DNA of 64,000 bases from Lacibacter sp. H375 (GTDB lineage: Bacteria > Bacteroidota > Bacteroidia > Chitinophagales > Chitinophagaceae). Under the pieces are notes generated by a model that was not told where the DNA came from, searched no databases, and saw nothing but the letters and a program-made list of their open reading frames with translations. This document shows, in pieces, positions 10,401 through 17,338 of this stretch. The translations under genes were made by a program, and so were the position numbers. The stretch covers positions 3,658,001-3,722,000 of the forward strand of contig NZ_JBBKTT010000001.1 in NCBI RefSeq assembly GCF_037892425.1. Direction: 5' to 3'. Numbering within the stretch: the first letter of the stretch is position 1; every line of letters starts with the position of its first letter.

Positions 10401-12148
10401 ACAAGAAAGGAACCATCAAACTTTCTTTTCTCGTAAACACCTTTTGCAGTAATATTTCTGTAAGTATATCCATCGAGATAAAATGCCTGGATATTGCCAT
10501 CAACTTCCGCAAACAATGTTTTTGGATTAAAGCCACGACCTTTCAGCGAGCCATCCATTACTATTGTTCCAAACAATGGATCTTTAATAAAAGTGCCCAA
10601 TGCAAAACCATTTGTTTTGATCTTGCCCGAATAGATAGGTTCACTTTTATCTGGAAGCTTCAGGTTAATATCGGTTACGAGCATACCAAGATTTGTTTGT
10701 AGTGTGCCGTAGGTTACAAAATCTTTAAAGAAACCTGTGAATGATCCGGCAAAATTGAGATAACTTATCTTGGAAATAGCGGGGTAAGTTATTTTTCGAA
10801 TTGGCGGATAAATTGATGCTGCGTCTTCATAGGAAGTTTGCAGCCTGTTTGCCTTCAGATCTAGAAAGGTGTTATTGATATCGGGAAGACCATCCATTGT
10901 AAAGCTTCCGTCAAGTACTGTTTGCCTTAATGTGTTGATGACAATATCGGTACCCTTCAAATGGTCAACTGTGCCTCTTACTTTTCCTTTAATACTGATC
11001 TTGTCATTCCAGTCTTTTAACACGGGAGCAAAGAATGCTATATCATCACTATGTAACTCGCTGTTTTCAAACTCACCTTCCATGCGTACATGCGTTATAA
11101 ACTCACTCATGTCGTGCTCAAATTGCTCAAACCGCATTGCAAAAAAATTACTTAACCTGCTCTTGTTGGTTCGGGCAGTTAAGTTTTTAAACTCCATTCC
11201 CTGGGGGTAAAACAGGAAATCGGCATCAAGCTGTTTTACTTCAAATCCACTTCTTTCTTTTGCTGTGAGTTGAATATTTGCTGTTAAACTGTCGCCAATG
11301 AACTGTACATTTTTAAACTGCCCGTTCAACTTTGTAAAACGAAGATGAGCACCATCAAAATATTCGAACGGTTCACGCTCTGTGAGATTATCGATCCTGA
11401 ATTCACCGTCGTCAATTTTCAAACTCTTAGCACTCATTTTCCATCCGGCTTCATTCCAATGTTGCACAATAACTTCACCTGTGTGATAAGCACTGTCTGG
11501 TTTACTTGCCCGTTTTGCTCTTTTTCCTATATACTTGTTAATAGAAAAGTAGGGTAAGGTTATTTCTATTGTTTCGGCTTCAATGATTTTTTTCGGGACA
11601 TCAAATGTTTTAAGATCAACAAGCAGGTAACCTAATTTTCCCGACATTGTTTGTCCGAGCCATTCATCTTTCTGAATAATAGTAATATTTTTTAGTTCAA
11701 CCTTTTTCAGGTCAAGCTCTGTTTGTGATTTCTTACCCGATGATTTTTTAGGAGATGAAAAATAATCGATAAGGAACTGGTAGTTCCAAACACTGTCTGT
11801 ACGGTGGGCAAACAAGTGCGTTTGTTCAAGACCAATATACTTGAGCTCAATCTTATCATTCAGAAAAAACCAATCAGCAAGATTGGTACTAAGCCGGCCA
11901 ATGTAGGCAAGCGTGTCTTTATTTTGATCTTTCACCAAGACGCCCTCAATTAGCGCCTTGTCAAACAAAGCAAAATCCACATGCTTAACCGAAACTTCCG
12001 TCTTTAATTCATTTGCCAGCCATTTCGCAGCTTTTCTGCTAAGCCAGTTTTGCATGAAACTTGTTTGAACAAGCAACCACACCGCTACCAGAAGCAGGAA
12101 CAGGACAAGTAAAGTGCGGGTTAGTATTTTTAAGATTTTTCTAGCCAA
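7478..12148 (-). CDS. TamB-like translocation/assembly module protein (DUF490)
   Basis: 1556 residues starting at a TTG codon (MARKILKIL); no ATG is available in frame upstream. A membrane anchor spans about residues 9-30. The long middle part consists of repeated beta-strand segments, as in AsmA/TamB bridge proteins. The C-terminal region holds the DUF490 (PF04357) domain, with phrases such as FGVTKRLLNGKL and LEWLLTPDGKLRL. TamB proteins span the periplasm and serve lipid transport or outer-membrane protein assembly. No TamA/BamA-type partner is adjacent. The length is usual for Bacteroidota TamB homologues. Confidence 0.9.
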   Translation of the reverse strand: MARKILKILTRTLLVLFLLLVAVWLLVQTSFMQNWLSRKAAKWLANELKTEVSVKHVDFALFDKALIEGVLVKDQNKDTLAYIGRLSTNLADWFFLNDKIELKYIGLEQTHLFAHRTDSVWNYQFLIDYFSSPKKSSGKKSQTELDLKKVELKNITIIQKDEWLGQTMSGKLGYLLVDLKTFDVPKKIIEAETIEITLPYFSINKYIGKRAKRASKPDSAYHTGEVIVQHWNEAGWKMSAKSLKIDDGEFRIDNLTEREPFEYFDGAHLRFTKLNGQFKNVQFIGDSLTANIQLTAKERSGFEVKQLDADFLFYPQGMEFKNLTARTNKSRLSNFFAMRFEQFEHDMSEFITHVRMEGEFENSELHSDDIAFFAPVLKDWNDKISIKGKVRGTVDHLKGTDIVINTLRQTVLDGSFTMDGLPDINNTFLDLKANRLQTSYEDAASIYPPIRKITYPAISKISYLNFAGSFTGFFKDFVTYGTLQTNLGMLVTDINLKLPDKSEPIYSGKIKTNGFALGTFIKDPLFGTIVMDGSLKGRGFNPKTLFAEVDGNIQAFYLDGYTYRNITAKGVYEKRKFDGSFLVNDSNLSVNLTGMVNLSKDTPSYNLTGDVYNINFKELGLTKTKLRLKSFVNLDFKGKTIDDFLGTANLQNAVLTNDTNQLSFDYFSLSSIIVDGKKQLAARSNEADVNIVGNFNILDLPNTALSFLNIYFPAYIPQPKRQVKNQDFAFDITTRNIAEYIDMLNIPVTGFNNSIIKGRISTNESSFNLQTDVPEFKYKDIGFNSIAITATGDYKKLDLKGAISEVIFNDSLSLPQTTFTVTAANDTGSVNIRTRASQTLKDANLNAKIKTNRDGVEIVFQPSTLVINDKVWNIEDKSDLFIGKKMIHSESIKLESGNESIKAYTKFSETGTTEDFVVELNNVHLEDVMPYVLKDPRLEGQVTGQINVVNPYGKIRIDADLNAERFRFNNDSIGVVKITGNYNVETGEINSNIVSDNPLYEFLSSGRINIKDPKNPTIDQVIDAKNLKLSILEKYLSVIMTDMKGVANGVIRLQGNASAPDLIGNVKLSDASFVLDYTKCRYKMNEGAEIIFKEGEIDFGRLILTDTANRTATFSGKMYHQFFKKMAFNMEFHANDTRRGFLVLNTTKRDNSLFYGHVVADASGTIRGEVDNIVMKFRGTPTDSSKVYLPTSDSRVTGTADFIVFRQYGKEMKVESKVKESSNLTVDLDVFPNPLAKIYLILDEATNDIIEGQGDGNLNIRVSTNEGTSMSGRYNITKGRYTFNWQALIKKQFIINNGVVEWNGDPYNARINIDARYEIDRVALPADLCSSNEQNSLTVISNLSGSLSNPVISFRFELPQGHPCRTNPITMSGFQRMYSNPNELNNQVFSLLVFNQFLSNNANAANAIGGIGTSVAGTLTEFLAQQVQSGLGIILKNIPGINKLNLDPYVTFTPGLISGTDAETQNFGGTSRFGVTKRLLNGKLILKAGGSLLVNTGQNTPIQNNNQLTPDFTLEWLLTPDGKLRLIGFYRSVYDVQWRAANRTGISFSYVRDFEF

Positions 12149-12264
12149 GGTATTCGATCTGTAAAAGTAACCATTCGGCCTGTTACGGCAAATTCAATAC
12201 CACTATTAACAAAACAAAAAATGCTGGGTGATATTGCAGCTTGCGTGTTAAAAGCCCCAAAATC

Positions 12265-13152
12265 TTAATGCAGGATTTCCTGTACGTGTTTTTTTATGTT
12301 GGAGGCGATTTTTTCCATTGGCAGATCGTTGGCATCAATACCAAACGGATCTTCAATTTCTTCAGCTACCAATTCAAGACTGGCCAATACGTAAAACACA
12401 AATGTTACAACCGGAATTACGTAATAGCCCATGGTAAACACATAACCAAAAGGGAGTGTCATTACATAGAAGAAGATAAATTTCTTAATGAACACACTGT
12501 ATGAAAAAGGGATGGGGGTATTTTTAATGCGCTCGCAGGCGCCGCATATTTCGGCAAATGATTGCAGCTCTGCATTGAGTATGATCAACTCGTCACCCGT
12601 AATTTTTCCCTGCTGATGCAGCAAGTACACCCGTTTAAAGAGTTGTGCTGCTATCTGGTTAGGAATGTGTTTTCCCTGATCAATAGTTGCCAACAGATGC
12701 CCATGATCATCCTCATCAAACAAAGCGGTTTTTGTTGACTCCTGCTGCAAATGGTTCATTAAGCTGTATGCATAGAAAGGAATACTGCTGCTGAAGAACA
12801 TCCGGTTATTCTTATCGTCTTCTTTCAGAATGGCAGCAAGCTTAATAGACAAGTTGCGACTGTTGTTTACAAGTGCCCCCCAGAGTTTACGACCTTCCCA
12901 CCAACGGTCATAGGCAGTATTGGTACGAAACACAAGTAACATTGAAATTGCAAAGCCCAGCAGGCTATGCATCATGGGGATATTCTTGAGATGATTGTTG
13001 TCGGAAAGATTGAAAACTTCCACTTCAAGCACAGCAATAACAGCAGAATAAACAGCTATGCCGAACAGCAATGGCGACAACTTACGGATGGTATCCGATT
13101 TATGTAACCGGAATATGAACGTGAACCACTCTTTGGGATTATACCTGATCAT
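12265..13152 (-). CDS. Bestrophin family membrane protein (anion channel-like)
   Basis: 295 residues with several hydrophobic helices. The motif RTNTAYDRWWEGR near residue 90 and the C-terminal segment EEIEDPFGIDANDLP are the hallmarks of bacterial bestrophins (UPF0187). Related bacterial proteins form pentameric channels in the inner membrane; ion selectivity cannot be read from the sequence. It lies on the minus strand 27 bases from the end of the upstream beta-barrel gene, so co-transcription with it is possible. Confidence 0.9.
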   Translation of the reverse strand: MIRYNPKEWFTFIFRLHKSDTIRKLSPLLFGIAVYSAVIAVLEVEVFNLSDNNHLKNIPMMHSLLGFAISMLLVFRTNTAYDRWWEGRKLWGALVNNSRNLSIKLAAILKEDDKNNRMFFSSSIPFYAYSLMNHLQQESTKTALFDEDDHGHLLATIDQGKHIPNQIAAQLFKRVYLLHQQGKITGDELIILNAELQSFAEICGACERIKNTPIPFSYSVFIKKFIFFYVMTLPFGYVFTMGYYVIPVVTFVFYVLASLELVAEEIEDPFGIDANDLPMEKIASNIKKHVQEILH

Positions 13153-13179
13153 AACAGTAACTGGTAAGCGACAAAGTTC

Positions 13180-13818
13180 TTACTTTTTCTTTCCGAACCA
13201 ATAACCAATTCCTGCACTGATTGTTCTGTATCTTAAATTGCCTGCATCATTTGTATTGATCATATTGCTCAAGCCATGAGAGTAGTTAAGTAATAAACGA
13301 AGCCCGTTCGTGGTTTCATATCCAAGGCCCAGATGCCACTCAGCATCAAACTGGCCGTAGCGTGTAAAACCATAATGCAGATCTCTGTCAACAGGGCTGC
13401 CGTTTTGATCTTGTTTGGTCTGCTTTCCAAGTAAGCCAAAGCCTAATGATGGACCTGTGCTGATGAACAACGTGTTTTCATTTCTGTCAGGATGTTTAAA
13501 ATCGATTTGCACCAGTGGCATTACTCTGAATTGCAGCTCGTTTACTTTGCTGAATTCATTGGGCACTAATGTTTTTGCTTTCATGCCACGGTAATTAAAA
13601 TCGACTTGTGGCGTAAAGAACAGGCGGTTGTCAAAAGGGATCTTCATCATTACTCCGGCATTGCCGCCATGTGTGCCTTCAGTTTTGGTTACAGTGTAAG
13701 CAGAAAGGACATAGCCATAACCACCTCGTACACCATAGTATATTTTACCAAGACCTTGAGATTTAGTAACAGACGAAATAACGGTACAGAAAGTAAGCAA
13801 TAGAAAGAACGATTTCAT
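13180..13818 (-). CDS. Outer-membrane beta-barrel protein (porin-like)
   Basis: 212 residues with a signal peptide (about 1-20, ending SVTKSQG) followed by alternating amphipathic strands, for instance IYYGVRGGYGYVLS and GNLRYRTISAGIGYWFG. It resembles the OMP_b-brl_2 group of small barrels common in Bacteroidota. The barrel ends in a short lysine tail. Function is unknown; its neighbours on the same strand are a bestrophin and a PLP enzyme. Confidence 0.75.
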   Translation of the reverse strand: MKSFFLLLTFCTVISSVTKSQGLGKIYYGVRGGYGYVLSAYTVTKTEGTHGGNAGVMMKIPFDNRLFFTPQVDFNYRGMKAKTLVPNEFSKVNELQFRVMPLVQIDFKHPDRNENTLFISTGPSLGFGLLGKQTKQDQNGSPVDRDLHYGFTRYGQFDAEWHLGLGYETTNGLRLLLNYSHGLSNMINTNDAGNLRYRTISAGIGYWFGKKK

Positions 13819-13851
13819 GTTATAAGTTAATTTAGTGATTGCCGCAATGGG

Positions 13852-14889
13852 TTAATACTGCTCAATTAGCTGAGCAAGTCTCTCAAGATCGGATCTTAAA
13901 TGGAGGGCATTCACAACAACCCGGTTTACCGGGTCGCTTTCAGGATGAGGATAGCCGAATGAAGATATGATAATATTGTTCTGTAACAGGTACGGAGCGA
14001 TGCCTTTTTTCGCTACTACAAATACAGGAGTTCCTTCACCGGCCACAAATGTATCGTTTGTTGTGAGTTTTTGCAAGTATTCAATGTTTTGCAGCAATAT
14101 TTCCCGTTGTTGAGTGAATAAATCACCTGCTTCGGTCCAGGCATAAGCTAAGGAAGGCATTAACGGAGTGCTGGTGGCAAAGTTCACATGCCTTCGCACA
14201 GCGGCTATCCATTTCCGTGAGCCGGTAATTGCGCCACCGTTAATATGAAATGCTTTTGATAAAGAGAAATTCAGCAACAGATCGAAATGTGAAGGCAGGT
14301 TTAATAATGAAGCAATGCCTTTTCCATTATTCCCCAGCCAGCCAATGCCATGCGAATCATCAACAATGAGTGTGATGTTGAAGTTTGTTGGTGTAGAAGC
14401 AAGAAATGAAAAATCATTGATGTGACCGGGAGTTGGGTTGATGCTGTCGGCAGCAACAGCAAATTGAAATTCACCCGCCGCAGCACATTCATCCAGGAAT
14501 TGTTGCCATGATAGTTTATCAGGTATTTTAATAATGCCCGGTAATGCGGATGAAGCGGGGTGGGTATGTGGCAAACAATAAACTTTCATTTCCTCACTAA
14601 CCACATCAACTGCTGTGCGTGCAGATAAAAAACCTGAAGAAAAAACAGCAGCATCTTGTGTTGATGTAAATGCAGCCAATTGCTCTTCCATTTTTGCATA
14701 GAGATCAAGTGCTGTATTGGAAATGCGTGATGACGGATAAACCACACCATACAGATCAATGCCTTTTTTTACAAGATCAGTAAACGTTCTGTTCAATCCC
14801 AAACCCAAATAGGAGTAGCCCGAAAAAAACAAGTGTTCTTTTCCATCAATGATGGTTGTTCTGCCCGGTGCTTGTGATAAAGTAACCAT
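13852..14889 (-). CDS. PLP-dependent alpha-oxoamine synthase-like enzyme (BioF/KBL family)
   Basis: 345 residues, somewhat shorter than the usual 385-400 of this family. The family condenses an amino acid with an acyl-CoA with loss of CO2 (8-amino-7-oxononanoate synthase, 2-amino-3-ketobutyrate ligase, serine palmitoyltransferase). Visible features are SGYSYLGLG at 23-31, DDSHGIGWLG at 177-186 (PLP aspartate and histidine) and the Schiff-base lysine K212 in FSLSKAFHINGGA. It overlaps the preceding DinB-fold gene by one base (TAATG), so the two are translationally coupled. No biotin genes are nearby, so BioF itself is not assumed. Confidence 0.85.
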   Translation of the reverse strand: MVTLSQAPGRTTIIDGKEHLFFSGYSYLGLGLNRTFTDLVKKGIDLYGVVYPSSRISNTALDLYAKMEEQLAAFTSTQDAAVFSSGFLSARTAVDVVSEEMKVYCLPHTHPASSALPGIIKIPDKLSWQQFLDECAAAGEFQFAVAADSINPTPGHINDFSFLASTPTNFNITLIVDDSHGIGWLGNNGKGIASLLNLPSHFDLLLNFSLSKAFHINGGAITGSRKWIAAVRRHVNFATSTPLMPSLAYAWTEAGDLFTQQREILLQNIEYLQKLTTNDTFVAGEGTPVFVVAKKGIAPYLLQNNIIISSFGYPHPESDPVNRVVVNALHLRSDLERLAQLIEQY

Positions 14890-15416
14890 TAAGGTTTTTG
14901 CATTTGATCATTGAATTGTTGTGATTGGCCTTTTGGTATTGAGAGGCTTTGCCACTGCTTATCTTTTATCATGCGTCCAATGTAAACGATTTGTCCAACA
15001 TGGTAGGGATAGTGTGCCAGCTGACGATTAAGAGCATCAACAACCGAAAGTTCTTCGCTTCTGATGGTGATTGTTTTCAGCAGATCATCTGCAGTAAGAT
15101 TTTTTACAGCGTAGAGATAACATGCCCAACCTTCTTCCCATCTTTTCAGCAAGGCTTCTTTGCTCAATTGCTGTTCTTCAAATTCAATATCACGGTTGCG
15201 CCATTCTTTTTCTCCATCGTCTGTTAAAAAGTTTGTGAAGCGACTAAGCATGTTACCAACAATATGCTGAATGATGATGGCAATGCTGTTGCTTGCTTCA
15301 TTTGGTTGATAATGAAAATCTGCTTCGTTTAATTGTGCAAATGTTTTATCGGCCAGCTCTTTGTAGTAAGTGCTGCGTTTAATGTAAGATGATAAAAAGG
15401 TTTCTGCTAAAGACAT
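14889..15416 (-). CDS. DinB-fold protein, DUF1572 family
   Basis: 175 residues forming a predicted four-helix bundle. Three histidines that could bind a metal in the DinB fold are visible: H51 in IIQHIVGN, and H135 and H139 in LAHYPYHVGQI. Proteins of this group often act as metal-dependent thiol transferases or are uncharacterised. Its stop codon shares a base with the ATG of the oxoamine synthase-like gene, so the two products are made together. The region upstream of it carries an AC-rich repeat. Confidence 0.85.
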   Translation of the reverse strand: MSLAETFLSSYIKRSTYYKELADKTFAQLNEADFHYQPNEASNSIAIIIQHIVGNMLSRFTNFLTDDGEKEWRNRDIEFEEQQLSKEALLKRWEEGWACYLYAVKNLTADDLLKTITIRSEELSVVDALNRQLAHYPYHVGQIVYIGRMIKDKQWQSLSIPKGQSQQFNDQMQKP

Positions 15417-15467
15417 TTCAGATATATGATTTAGGATGTTTGATTTCTGATTTAATATAGCAACTTG

Positions 15468-15515
15468 TGCTTTGTATTTTGTTTTTTGGCTTTTGGGTTT
15501 TCATCTTGTTCCTTT
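15468..15515 (-). repeat. Intergenic CAAG/CCAAAA repeat, inverted copy
   Basis: Read on the minus strand this stretch contains CCAAAAAACAAAAT followed by ACAAAGCACAAG, nearly the same as the segment at 63239-63272 (CCAAAAAACAAAATCCAAGG, then AACAAGGCACAAGG). It lies between gamma-glutamyltransferase and the DinB-fold gene and codes for nothing. Confidence 0.6.
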
Positions 15516-15519
15516 ACGG

Positions 15520-17205
15520 TCAATATCCTTCTGCATGATCATCGCCACGGTTATCAGCAACTGCTTCAACAACTCCGTTTATAACCTTAATTGCTTCAAA
15601 GCGACCAATATTACCACGCTCAGTAATTTTATAGCCCATCTCTTCCAGTTTTGTTCGTAACTCCATCGGGAAGGCTTTCTCAACATACACTACATCGGGC
15701 AGCCATTGGTGATGGAAACGAGGTTTCCAAACCGCATCTTCAAGACTCATATTAAACTCCAGTATGTTCAACAATACCTGGTAAACTTGTGTAGGAATAG
15801 TTGTTCCTCCAGGAGAACCAACGATCAAATAGGGTTTCCCATTTTTCAAAACAATAGTAGGCGTCATAGAACTCAGCATGCGTTTGTTTGGGGCAATGGC
15901 GTTGGCTTCAGTTCCTAATGCACCGTACATATTTGGTACGCCTGGTTTTATACTGAAATCATCCATCTCATTATTCAATATAAAACCCGCACCAGCAACA
16001 ACTGTTCTGCTTCCATAGCCACCATTTAGTGTTGTAGTAACTGAAACGGCATTACCCATCGCATCATACACAGATAGATGAGTGGTTTCTTCACTCTGGG
16101 GGTTCACATTACCATGCCCCGTTGTTTTACTATTTCCGGCTTTGCCAAATTCAAAATCGCTCATCCGTTGCTGTAAGTAAGAAGCTGAAGTAAGCTTTTT
16201 CACGGGCACTTTCACAAAATCTTTATCGCCTAAAAATTCTGCACGGTCGGCATAAGCCCTGCGTTCTGCTTCGATCATTAACTGAACAGCCTGCCATGAA
16301 TGAAAGCCGTATTGACCAATATTTCTGTTCTCCACCATGCCCATCATCTGTTGAATTAAAATGCCGCCGCTACTAACTAGTGGCATACCAACAATTGTAT
16401 AGTCTTTATACTTTGATACCATTGCTACACGTTTTGCCGTTTTATAGTTCTTAAGATCGGCTAACGTAATAAAACCTGCACCACGTTTCATTTCGGCCAC
16501 AATCAACCGTGCAGTTTCTCCTTCGTAAAATCCTTTCTGCCCAAAATCACGTATGCGTTTGAGTGTATTGCTTAATTCTTTTTGAATGAGCGTATCGCCT
16601 GCTTTCCATCCTCCATATTTTATAAAGGCTGATGATTTTGTACTGTAACGCACAAATTCGCCCATTGTATTATTTAAACTTCTTGCTTCTGATTCAGTGA
16701 TCACAAAACCTTTTTCTGCCAGATCAATGGCCGGTTGTATTAGCTGTTTAAACGGAAGTATTGCGTACGCATGTGCTGAGAACAAACCGGCCACAGTACC
16801 CGGTACACCTGATGCTAAATGACCATTCTGGCTCAGTTCAGTTTGAGCATTACCATCTTTATCAATATACATGTCTCTGCCTGCAGCGCCGGGAGCTTTC
16901 TCCCGGTAATCGAGAGCTAACTGTTCACCTTTACTTGTTACAGCTACCATAAAACCACCACCACCAATATTGCCAGCTCCCGGGTATACTACTGCCAGTG
17001 CTAATTGTGTGGCAATAGCCGCATCAAATGCATTACCGCCTTTCTTCATAATTAAAACACCTACTTTACTTGCAAGTGGGTGAGCGCTTACAACTGCAGC
17101 CTTACCGCCGCTTATTTTCTTTTCAATTGTATAATTGTAAGGATTGTATTGCGCAATTGATGGAAAGCATGCAATCAACAGAACTATGGCAACCAGTTTT
17201 CTCAT
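15520..17205 (-). CDS. ggt: Gamma-glutamyltransferase
   Basis: 561 residues with a signal peptide (about 1-18, ending FPSIAQ), so periplasmic. The enzyme hydrolyses or transfers the gamma-glutamyl group of glutathione and related peptides. It is made as a proenzyme that cuts itself before a threonine; here this is T374 in EETTHLSVYD, followed by NAVSVTTTLNGGYGS and GFILNNEMDDFS, the substrate-binding part of the small subunit. The large-subunit phrases GGNAFDAAIA and GGGGFMV are also present. Length is normal. It is divergent from an M14 carboxypeptidase gene, a context that fits peptide turnover. Confidence 0.96.
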   Translation of the reverse strand: MRKLVAIVLLIACFPSIAQYNPYNYTIEKKISGGKAAVVSAHPLASKVGVLIMKKGGNAFDAAIATQLALAVVYPGAGNIGGGGFMVAVTSKGEQLALDYREKAPGAAGRDMYIDKDGNAQTELSQNGHLASGVPGTVAGLFSAHAYAILPFKQLIQPAIDLAEKGFVITESEARSLNNTMGEFVRYSTKSSAFIKYGGWKAGDTLIQKELSNTLKRIRDFGQKGFYEGETARLIVAEMKRGAGFITLADLKNYKTAKRVAMVSKYKDYTIVGMPLVSSGGILIQQMMGMVENRNIGQYGFHSWQAVQLMIEAERRAYADRAEFLGDKDFVKVPVKKLTSASYLQQRMSDFEFGKAGNSKTTGHGNVNPQSEETTHLSVYDAMGNAVSVTTTLNGGYGSRTVVAGAGFILNNEMDDFSIKPGVPNMYGALGTEANAIAPNKRMLSSMTPTIVLKNGKPYLIVGSPGGTTIPTQVYQVLLNILEFNMSLEDAVWKPRFHHQWLPDVVYVEKAFPMELRTKLEEMGYKITERGNIGRFEAIKVINGVVEAVADNRGDDHAEGY

Positions 17206-17313
17206 GAACTTAATTTTACCGAAATTAATTTTTTACTGGGTAACTCCACTTATCTTAGGCATAAATTAAACCAACTGTATGATAAGCGGCTGACTCTATG
17301 TTGGTCGCTTTTT

Positions 17314-17321
17314 TAAATTTG
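17314..17321 (+). promoter_or_regulatory. -7 box of the M14 carboxypeptidase gene
   Basis: TAAATTTG matches TAnnTTTG exactly, 17 bases before the ATG. No clear TTTG is found at the -33 position, so this is a partial promoter match. Confidence 0.5.
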
Positions 17322-17338
17322 CAACCATAATTTAAAGT

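Noticed and set aside
13852-14889. Annotation as biotin synthesis gene bioF
   Set aside because: The enzyme is shorter than BioF, and no other biotin gene is in view; only the family can be claimed.
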